32,936 nt of DNA. Source: a virus. Below, one piece after another: positions 24,103-30,763 of the stretch. The translations under genes were made by a program, and so were the position numbers. The notes beneath the pieces were generated by a model that searched no databases, was not told the origin of the DNA, and saw only the letters and a program-made list of their open reading frames with translations. Position 1 is the stretch's first letter, and every line of letters begins with the position of its first letter. The stretch spans positions 1 to 32,936 of IMG/VR virus record IMGVR_UViG_3300010883_000216; one strand, given 5' to 3'.

Positions 24103-24522
24103 TTACGGAAGGTTCTTGTCAGTAAAGGCTAGTGCAGCCCAATTTTGTGCACCTTCTGCAAAGACAGGGTCATCTTCAATATTTTTTTCGGGCTCAATAG
24201 ATTCTTGCATATTAACATGGCGACCGCGATCTGCGCCGGCCTGTTCTTGCAATGTTGTACGAGCTGTGTCTGCTAGAATAGACTGCATAACAGGATCACT
24301 CGTAATTGAAGCAGCTCGTTGCGTAGCAGCCTCGTTAAACTTGTTGTCATCCACAGCAGGATGATTTTTTGATCTCTTAGAGGTAGCTGCAGCCTTCCTA
24401 GAAGGTCTTGTCTGCCTAGCCTCAACCATAACATCAGCCGATGAAGAAAGCCCTTCTGCAAGCAATTCTACCAAACACTCTTTAACAATCGATTTAAGCT
24501 GATTTTTTGTTAACTTCGCCAT
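24103..24522 (-). CDS. Small head protein with gp21-type N-terminal cleavage site, 139 residues
   Basis: The N-terminus MAKLTKNQLKSIVKECLVEL continues LAE|G (21-24), an amphipathic helix followed by an L-x-E site, as in capsid-targeting sequences of T4 internal proteins. After the site the protein is hydrophilic, Ala/Arg/Lys-rich (RPSRKAAATSKRSKN) and then acidic. This composition suits a core or DNA-associated packaged protein. The ATG has AGGA 8 nt upstream and the gene starts 5 bp after the previous stop. No family is recognised, and the function is inferred from the N-terminus and context. Confidence 0.55.
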   Translation of the reverse strand: MAKLTKNQLKSIVKECLVELLAEGLSSSADVMVEARQTRPSRKAAATSKRSKNHPAVDDNKFNEAATQRAASITSDPVMQSILADTARTTLQEQAGADRGRHVNMQESIEPEKNIEDDPVFAEGAQNWAALAFTDKNLP

Positions 24523-24527
24523 TATTA

Positions 24528-25043
24528 TTATCCTGAAACGCCGTCGATGTTGTCTACATCGCAGTCATAGGGTTCTTCGATATTAGTGAGCTCAGCCATA
24601 ACAGAAACATGACCTGCGGTGATAGCAGCTCCAAATGCAGCCAAGTAAAGCTTTCGGGTTTTAACTTTTGTTGCTACTCTTGGAATTCGACCAGCTTCAC
24701 CCTTTGGGATTACAAAATAGTTTTTGTTAACCCTTACACCGCTATTGCTTGCGTTGTCAGCATCTGTAACAGCAGTACTGCAAAAATAAAAAGCAAGATC
24801 TTGATCAGTGTGATTATCAATAATCAGCCTGGATGTAACAAAAGGAAACGAAACAGTTGCCGCTGCTACATCTGCCGCAACCGTAACTGCAGCATCGATC
24901 TGAAGTGTGATTGCTGTGCCTGTAATTGTCTTTACAAAAGGTCGACCCGAGACTTGGTACTCACCTACAGCATTTAAGCCCGGCTTAGGAGCGTGAAGGC
25001 CTCGGGAGGCCTGACCTGATCGGTCTGCATTAAAGTAACCCAT
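24528..25043 (-). CDS. Beta-rich virion-type protein of unknown role, 171 residues
   Basis: The start is translationally coupled to the protease stop (TAATG) with an AAGGAG site. Residues 1-40 are Gly/Pro-rich and extended. After that come many short strands (TITGTAITLQIDAAVTVAAD, VTSRLIIDNHTDQDLAFYFC, RKLYLAAFGAAI, AGHVSVMAELT) and an acidic end. The layout is that of a beta-sandwich decoration or fibre-type virion protein, similar in character to the 178-residue gene near 17 kb but not obviously homologous. No catalytic residues are visible. It lies between the prohead protease and the core-type genes. Confidence 0.55.
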   Translation of the reverse strand: MGYFNADRSGQASRGLHAPKPGLNAVGEYQVSGRPFVKTITGTAITLQIDAAVTVAADVAAATVSFPFVTSRLIIDNHTDQDLAFYFCSTAVTDADNASNSGVRVNKNYFVIPKGEAGRIPRVATKVKTRKLYLAAFGAAITAGHVSVMAELTNIEEPYDCDVDNIDGVSG

Positions 25044-25660
25044 TATTTGTCTCCTTGCCAGTCAATAATATCATTAAAGATTCTATCAATGCGGTCTGTC
25101 TTGTTAAAGTGCTTATTTAGGTCGGATCTAGAAATTTCTAATCCTTCCTTCATCATAAAAGCACCTGGTGTTGAAGGTTCAGAAACAAAGTCCCAACAAA
25201 TGAGCTGAAAATCGTCTTGTACGACTTGGTGGTCGCCTTCGTTTTTAGTTGAACCGACGCCGCGTGATGAAATGCCTAAAGTTACACCGGACTCTACTAA
25301 GCTTTGCAAAATTTGGCCGGCTGGAGTATCTAATAGCTCAACAGTCCCGTAACAAACATCACCTTCCATGTAAGCTTCGCGAATAATGTGTGATGCGTTT
25401 TTAAGTTCAACAACAGAAGAGTCTGGGTGATCGCATTCACCTAATGCTCGATTCTCTTTGATAAACTTCTGGTAGTTTCTAATCTCTCTCTCTAAGATAG
25501 GAAGAGGATATACACGGCCATTTTGATTTAGAGTATCTGCTTTTTGCAGCACACCTTTCATTAAAACTTTTCCACCATTTAATTCTCTAGACTCTTTAAT
25601 AGTCTCTGAGCTATAGTCAAATGGTGTCCATTCTGTCAACAGTTTAAGATGCTTACTCAT
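25043..25660 (-). CDS. Prohead maturation protease, T4 gp21-like
   Basis: The 205 residues have the gp21/herpesvirus-type serine protease signature. The catalytic His is H78 in GECDHP, and the Ser is S132 (or S131) in LGISSRGVGS, compared with H85 and S140 in T4 gp21. GRVYPLPILEREI and MEGDVCYGTVELLDTPAGQIL are also typical. It cleaves the scaffold, core and capsid N-termini after (L/I)xE inside the prohead and degrades itself; GLEISRS near the C-terminus may be a self-cleavage site. The ATG has AGGAG 7 nt upstream and overlaps the previous gene by 8 bp (ATGAGTAA). Predicted substrates lie in the next 7 kb. Confidence 0.93.
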   Translation of the reverse strand: MSKHLKLLTEWTPFDYSSETIKESRELNGGKVLMKGVLQKADTLNQNGRVYPLPILEREIRNYQKFIKENRALGECDHPDSSVVELKNASHIIREAYMEGDVCYGTVELLDTPAGQILQSLVESGVTLGISSRGVGSTKNEGDHQVVQDDFQLICWDFVSEPSTPGAFMMKEGLEISRSDLNKHFNKTDRIDRIFNDIIDWQGDK

Positions 25661-26507
25661 TTTTGTTCTCCTGAAGCTCTTCGCAAAGCCCCATTACTGT
25701 GAGGAACTTTGCTACATTGTCATCCTTGTGATCTTCAGGATTTAAAGCGCGAATTGCCTCTTCTATCGTTGGTATTTTTTCCTTGACAAATCGATTATCG
25801 CATTCAACCTTGTAGGTAGTTATAAGCTTTTCAGCCTTATCTTTTTGTTCCTTCAAGACAGTTGTTATTTCATCGAGTGTTGCCGTTTGCTGCGTAAAGA
25901 CAAAGTCTCTTACTAGATTTTGTTGTGATGCAGTCATATCGGCGTTGTACTTCTTATTAAACTTTTCACGCATAATCTTAACAGTGAGCTTGTTGATATC
26001 AGGTGTCTTCATTTCTTCAAGTTTAACATTAGCTTTTTCAGAAACTAGCCACTCACATATTTTTTGCTCAAATTCTGCAATTTTTCCTAAGTTGTCAGAT
26101 CCGGCGCGCCAATCGTTCAGTAAGGTCTGTATTGTCGCGTAGGTTCTATACTCAGGCACCCTAGTATTGTAGAAATTGTCATCAGTTAGCTTATGATTAA
26201 TCTCTTTGATTAAAAGTGACTTTTCTTTATTAAGCTTTAAAGCATTGTGGTCAGAAGCAGCTGTTTGTGCCTTTTCTATAATTCGACTTGCGATAGTATC
26301 AGATGACACTGTAGTCTTAACAAGTGAATTAAATAGGCGAAACTCTTTATAGAGTTCAGTGCCCTTTCTAAAATGCTCTTTGAGAATTGTCAAGGCAACG
26401 TCTGCTTGTTCCTTGTCACCCTCTACGAGACATTCTGATACTTTTCTGCACAGTTGCTCGTATATGATTCCAACATTTCTTTTTTTATTGTGATTCTTAC
26501 TCGTCAT
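25653..26507 (-). CDS. Conserved helical protein between portal and prohead protease, about 284 residues
   Basis: The frame extends to a TTG at 26522, but ATG 26507 (or 26510) is preferred because GAGG stands 6 nt upstream; it overlaps the portal gene end. The protein is almost entirely helical and highly charged (KNHNKKRNVGIIYEQLCRKV, then LTILKEHFRKGTELYKEFRL), with no Walker, zinc or membrane motif. In T4-like phages the interval between portal and protease usually holds small prohead core genes (67, 68); this one is larger and not obviously homologous. An ATACTTA motif lies upstream inside the portal gene. It is translationally linked to the protease gene (8 bp overlap). The function is unknown; a head-assembly role is inferred. 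Confidence 0.65.
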   Translation of the reverse strand: MTSKNHNKKRNVGIIYEQLCRKVSECLVEGDKEQADVALTILKEHFRKGTELYKEFRLFNSLVKTTVSSDTIASRIIEKAQTAASDHNALKLNKEKSLLIKEINHKLTDDNFYNTRVPEYRTYATIQTLLNDWRAGSDNLGKIAEFEQKICEWLVSEKANVKLEEMKTPDINKLTVKIMREKFNKKYNADMTASQQNLVRDFVFTQQTATLDEITTVLKEQKDKAEKLITTYKVECDNRFVKEKIPTIEEAIRALNPEDHKDDNVAKFLTVMGLCEELQENKNE

Positions 26508-28491
26508 CATTGCCCTCTTCAATCAAGTCAATATCATACTCTTGATCTTCACTTACGTCTTCACTAAGTATGGCGCGCCGAGCGATTCCTATCGTACTCG
26601 ACATATTCGATAAAGTTCTATTCATTTGTTTTGTCATAATAGTTCTTTGAGTCATCTTGTCATCGATGAACTTGTCCATGAATTCATTTCTAGGTAGAGA
26701 AGCCTCTTTGAATGGATTCTTGATGAAGTCATCATCAAAAGGCTGGTTAAGGGTGTCTTGCTTTCGGCCTACTTTGCCGACGCCTGTCATTGTCTTAAAG
26801 TCAGGCATGTGTGTAGATGCTGGACCTGCTGTGACTTTTCTCTTTTTCTGTATGGGTTCATTAAATATATTCTTAATTCTGTTATGAGCCTTGACAGGTG
26901 CATCAGCGTCATCAATGGATAGTTGCGGTATAAGATCGTCGTCTTCGTCGTCGTCGTCGTCACTATTTTTTCTGTTCTTGCCCGGTGTGCCTATAAGAAG
27001 AGGACCTTCGGGTTGATCAGCACTGAACAGATCATCGCCGCCTTCGTCATCGCCTCCTCCTTCATCACCGCCTTCTTCTTCTCCGCCGCCCGTGTCAGAT
27101 CCAGCCTCGACCTTTGCATCCTCGTCTGTGTCCGCAATTCTTTCTTTGACCATTCCACCAATTTGTGAGTCTGAAAGCTCTAGAATACTTTTGCGAATAT
27201 AAGACCTGCTAACTAACCCTTCAGGGGCAGAACCAGCAATTTCAAATTTTGTTCGTATTAGCTCCAGCTTTTGCTGCTGTGCTATTGATGATGGATTCGA
27301 TAGTCTGAGATCGAAATCTACTATATTATCACCCTCATAGCCATGTGCATATAGGTGAATCATTGCTAGCTTATTAAGCTCAGCTATAATAGTCTTTTGA
27401 ATTCTAGCAATATTCCGGCTGAATCTGATATCTTCTTGAGCTAGGGTCGCCTTAGCTCCAATTTCTTCATCATACCCTAAGTAAGCTTTTGGAACCTTTA
27501 GTGCAGCAAATAGCTTCTTTTGGACGTATTCTACATCTTCAATAGCTGACGCGTTTTGGCCGCCAGCCAGAGTATCGATTCTAGTACCGGATTCACTTCC
27601 TCGCACTGGCAAGAAATAATCTTCATCAACTGAAAGCGGATTATACCTTAAGTCAACTTTGCCTGTATTCTTATCTACGATCTGTGATCGCTTAAGTGAT
27701 GTTTTTGCTTGCTCCAAATAGTTTGAAACCTCTTCCGGTGGGACATTACCTACATCAATATAGAACACACGGCGTTCAGGGGCTCTGATCACTCGGTAAA
27801 CTAACATTGCATCCTCAATTAAGATTAGCTGGCGCCAAATTCTTCTAGCAGACTCCAGAACTGATGATCCATAAGGTAAAAATGCATCGTTTCCTAGCAA
27901 TCTGAAGTGTGAAATCTGCCAGTTCTCTAGAATCTTATTTCCCTGTGTAATCCATCTGAATCTTACTGCCATCGGATCGTTTGGGTCGAAGCCTTCTTCT
28001 CTTTCAATCTCTGATATTGCAATAGGAAAGACGTTCATGATTCCGAATTCCGGAGAAACATCATTAAAGAGAAAGAAATCGCCATATTTGACAAGATTTC
28101 TTACCCACATGCCTAAATTAAATTCAACATTTAGAGTTTCATAAAAAAGATCATCTAGTAGACCCTGAACTTTTCTATTTTCCGAATAGATATGAAGTGC
28201 TACACCCTGAGCGTCAGGTGATACACACTCTTCTGCGTAGATATCTAAAGCAGAAGATATTTCAGGCGTTGCCTCCATCTCACTAAAGTCACTGTACCTC
28301 GACATTCTATCAAATGCGCCATAGGATGATAATGTACTGTTGTATACATCACTATGGGCACGCTTAAAAACCTCTAGAGCTGTACTGCTGCCGCCTGTTT
28401 TCGCGTTATAGTTCTTAACGCGTCTTTTAATAATAGGACCTGATCTAAAAAGCTTAGTCAGCCTTACAAATAGATTCTTATTTTCTGCCAT
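26497..28491 (-). CDS. Portal protein, T4 gp20-like
   Basis: The 664 residues start with ATG behind GAGG (8 nt). Segments typical of T4-type portals are YSDFSEMEATPEISSALDIY, SPDAQGVALHIYSENRKVQG, LPYGSSVLESARRIWRQLIL, YRVIRAPERRVFYIDVGNVP and LAGGQNASAIEDVEYVQKKL. The portal is a 12-fold ring at the head vertex that starts assembly and passes DNA. The C-terminal 190 residues contain Gly/Glu/Asp-rich runs (about 475-535), probably disordered, making it longer than T4 gp20 (524). The gene follows terminase after 57 bp. An ATACTTA motif lies within its 3' end (26566-26572), in position to serve the downstream unit. Confidence 0.93.
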   Translation of the reverse strand: MAENKNLFVRLTKLFRSGPIIKRRVKNYNAKTGGSSTALEVFKRAHSDVYNSTLSSYGAFDRMSRYSDFSEMEATPEISSALDIYAEECVSPDAQGVALHIYSENRKVQGLLDDLFYETLNVEFNLGMWVRNLVKYGDFFLFNDVSPEFGIMNVFPIAISEIEREEGFDPNDPMAVRFRWITQGNKILENWQISHFRLLGNDAFLPYGSSVLESARRIWRQLILIEDAMLVYRVIRAPERRVFYIDVGNVPPEEVSNYLEQAKTSLKRSQIVDKNTGKVDLRYNPLSVDEDYFLPVRGSESGTRIDTLAGGQNASAIEDVEYVQKKLFAALKVPKAYLGYDEEIGAKATLAQEDIRFSRNIARIQKTIIAELNKLAMIHLYAHGYEGDNIVDFDLRLSNPSSIAQQQKLELIRTKFEIAGSAPEGLVSRSYIRKSILELSDSQIGGMVKERIADTDEDAKVEAGSDTGGGEEEGGDEGGGDDEGGDDLFSADQPEGPLLIGTPGKNRKNSDDDDDEDDDLIPQLSIDDADAPVKAHNRIKNIFNEPIQKKRKVTAGPASTHMPDFKTMTGVGKVGRKQDTLNQPFDDDFIKNPFKEASLPRNEFMDKFIDDKMTQRTIMTKQMNRTLSNMSSTIGIARRAILSEDVSEDQEYDIDLIEEGNDDE
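26566..26572 (-). promoter_or_regulatory. ATACTTA motif within portal 3' end
   Basis: Sense-strand CCATACTTAGTGA, 58 nt before the preferred start of the downstream helical-protein gene (43 nt from its TTG). It lies inside the portal coding sequence. Confidence 0.35.
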
Positions 28492-28548
28492 GATTAATGC
28501 CTCGTCTCGCTAATTAGGATTCTACGTGTAAGAGTTAGTCTTTAAACA

Positions 28549-30141
28549 CTATAGAAGCCAGCTAAAGTCTCCGTAAGGTTGATTAGAACCGCTTTCAGGC
28601 ATTTGTGAAATAACAATTGGCTTAAACGGGTTCATACTCTTATTCTCCCATGGAGACGTAACTTTATCTGCACTGGTTATATTAACGGCAAAGGCGCCTA
28701 ACATAGCTTGATTAATGTCGACTGAATGTTTGCTGTTAACAGGTGACGTATCAAATAACCATACACCAATTGCCAACGATATCACTAGATCGTCATTTTT
28801 ACCTTTTTGCGCCTGTGCCTTAGCACCCTTCCAGATAAATGTTTTCATTTCGTCATATAAACGACTAGAGTATACCTTGATTTCTTTGTTTCGGATAACT
28901 TGTTCAAGCTTAGTCAGTATTTGACTTCTAGATTGACCTGTTGTCGTAAAGCCTATCTTGTGTATGGGTATTTCACCAATACCGTATAGTGCATTGAACT
29001 TATCTCGTTGATCCTTAAAATACAAATTCTTGTAGCCCATCTCTTTGAGCTTCATAATAACTGCATAGCCGTATGTATTATTTTCAGGGCAAACTAATGC
29101 TTCACAGTATCTCTTACCTGCCTCTGCTAGCAAAGCTGCAAACTGATCAGGTGGTACTTTACCCTTATACTCACAAACCACTTCAGATGTATTTGAGTCA
29201 ATAACGTGAAACGTACTATAATCTTGCGCATCGCCTCGAGCGACGTCAGCTGATACTATGTACTTGTGCTCACTCATTGAGTATTTCCAGACCCATACAC
29301 CCATGTCTGGACCCCACCTTTCCAAGGGTGGCTTTACACAAGAACCGATCCAGTCTATTTCACTATTGCTTAGATATGTGTCACCAGATGCAGCAAAGTC
29401 ACACATAAGCTCTTGTGCGATCTGTTTGTTAGTAAAGTTTCGACTTTCTTTAGCAAACCATTCAGCATCATGCTCTGGGTGCACATCCCAGGGAAGCTTA
29501 ATAGGGTTAAACTCATTCTCAGATGACTCTGCTTTAAGCCAGATATCATGATATTGACCACCGACACCGTTTGGTGTGGAAAGAACGATAGCACGACCAC
29601 CTGTTGAGATTGTCGGATACAAGGATGTCCATAGCTCATCAAAGTTTCTAATAAAAGCCGCTTCATCCACAATCAATAGAGATAATGCCTCAGAACGACC
29701 TGCATCGTCGGATGTTGGAACAGCTTTTATTTGTGATCCGTTGCTAAACTCAACAGTCTGCTTATTATTTGCTGTAATCTCTGGAAGAATTAGCCAATTT
29801 GGCATGCTCTTCAGGGATATCTTTACTTTTTTAATAAAGTTTTGAGCAACAGCTAACTTAGTTGCAATAACTAGAACATTTTTGTCTTTATAAAATATTG
29901 CTAGCCACACTGCATAAGCAGCTGACAGTGTAGAGATACCTAGCTGCCTAGACTTAAGAATTACATTAAATCTATGTTCAACAAACTGCTCTAAACACTC
30001 ATCCTGAAACGGATAAGTGTCAAAGCCTATCAAACCCCGGGTTGGGTGCTGGATCCTCAGGTACTTATTGATAAAGTACACAGGATCCTTACCACACTTA
30101 ATAATTTCCTTGATCTGCTTCTGTTTGTTGACTATAGCCAT
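28549..30141 (-). CDS. Large terminase subunit, T4 gp17-like
   Basis: The 530 residues hold an N-terminal packaging ATPase: Walker A variant SRQLGIST (64-71), Walker B LLIVDEA (155-161) and coupling motif STPNG (188-192). A C-terminal RNase H-like nuclease follows, with acidic residues in SADVARG (D299), CPEN (E353) and KNDDL (D450/D451). It cuts concatemeric DNA and pumps it through the portal. The ATG follows the previous stop by 3 bp without a strong Shine-Dalgarno, implying coupling. No gp16-like small subunit is obvious in the window. Length is a little less than T4 gp17 (610), and all key motifs are intact. Confidence 0.95.
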   Translation of the reverse strand: MAIVNKQKQIKEIIKCGKDPVYFINKYLRIQHPTRGLIGFDTYPFQDECLEQFVEHRFNVILKSRQLGISTLSAAYAVWLAIFYKDKNVLVIATKLAVAQNFIKKVKISLKSMPNWLILPEITANNKQTVEFSNGSQIKAVPTSDDAGRSEALSLLIVDEAAFIRNFDELWTSLYPTISTGGRAIVLSTPNGVGGQYHDIWLKAESSENEFNPIKLPWDVHPEHDAEWFAKESRNFTNKQIAQELMCDFAASGDTYLSNSEIDWIGSCVKPPLERWGPDMGVWVWKYSMSEHKYIVSADVARGDAQDYSTFHVIDSNTSEVVCEYKGKVPPDQFAALLAEAGKRYCEALVCPENNTYGYAVIMKLKEMGYKNLYFKDQRDKFNALYGIGEIPIHKIGFTTTGQSRSQILTKLEQVIRNKEIKVYSSRLYDEMKTFIWKGAKAQAQKGKNDDLVISLAIGVWLFDTSPVNSKHSVDINQAMLGAFAVNITSADKVTSPWENKSMNPFKPIVISQMPESGSNQPYGDFSWLL

Positions 30142-30144
30142 TCT

Positions 30145-30513
30145 TTAGTTTTGGATCTCAACTACGTGGTGACGTCGATACACAGCCACCCTAACTGGAT
30201 TCAAGGCGTTTGATAGCATTTCGACTGAATCGTCGCTGGCAACATCTTTCACCTTTAAAGTGTTTCCAGTTGCCTCCTTAAAGTGAGCTTTAACCTCACT
30301 AAGCTTGGCATTTAACCTCTGTACTGCTTCATCAACCAGTTTATCAACCTGGAGCTTTAAACTCTGTTCATTTGCAAAATGAACTACTTGATTAAACTTC
30401 AAGACAAGCTTATTATCAGCTAGTCTAGCAATACAAGAAGATTGCCCATCTGGGCTTGACCCTACAACATTAAGCACTGAACCCAGTGCGTTTATTTCTT
30501 TCATGTCCAACAT
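30145..30513 (-). CDS. Conserved small protein upstream of terminase, 122 residues
   Basis: The ATG has AAGGAG 9 nt upstream, with an ATACTTA motif 31 nt upstream inside the previous gene. The protein has a short beta start (INALGSVLNVVGSSPDG), a middle helix (LKLQVDKLVDEAVQRLNAKL) and a C-terminal part ending VAVYRRHHVVEI. I recall similar small proteins next to terminase in several T4-like phages but know no function. It lies where T4 encodes the small terminase gp16, yet has no helix-turn-helix or obvious coiled-coil ring plan, so it is not called gp16. It ends 3 bp before the terminase ATG. Confidence 0.7.
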   Translation of the reverse strand: MLDMKEINALGSVLNVVGSSPDGQSSCIARLADNKLVLKFNQVVHFANEQSLKLQVDKLVDEAVQRLNAKLSEVKAHFKEATGNTLKVKDVASDDSVEMLSNALNPVRVAVYRRHHVVEIQN

Positions 30514-30517
30514 GTGT

Positions 30518-30763
30518 TTACACTCCTTTAAGAGGACTACTTCCTAAGTATGCTGCATCTAGATTGATTCTATGCAGCAATTCATCGACCTCATTCTTTG
30601 AGGGTCGCCATCCGGTCTTCCATTTTTCTTGATTCGGATACATAAAAAAGTCACGACAAACGCTGCAGCAGCCATATTGGTGCCACACTACAACGTCATG
30701 CTTGTCTGCGAATAATATATCACATAGTGGACATGATAAAGGCGCAACTTTTTTATTACTCAT
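30518..30763 (-). CDS. Small zinc-ribbon protein, 81 residues
   Basis: Two cysteine pairs, CPLC (11-14) and CSVC (33-36), with the HQYGC segment between them, make a zinc-ribbon-like fold. The rest is a basic Trp-containing tail (WKTGWRPSKNEVDELLHRIN). The ATG overlaps the gp46-like stop by 8 bp, with AAGAG about 6 nt upstream. It could bind DNA or a protein partner. The neighbours are a recombination ATPase and packaging genes, so a role in DNA processing is possible but unproven. Its last codons contain an ATACTTA motif. Confidence 0.7.
   Translation of the reverse strand: MSNKKVAPLSCPLCDILFADKHDVVVWHQYGCCSVCRDFFMYPNQEKWKTGWRPSKNEVDELLHRINLDAAYLGSSPLKGV
30545..30551 (-). promoter_or_regulatory. 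ATACTTA motif in zinc-ribbon gene, upstream of 122-residue gene
   Basis: Sense-strand GCAGCATACTTAGGAA, 31 nt before the ATG at 30513, inside the zinc-ribbon coding sequence. It may start transcription of the terminase unit. Confidence 0.4.
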
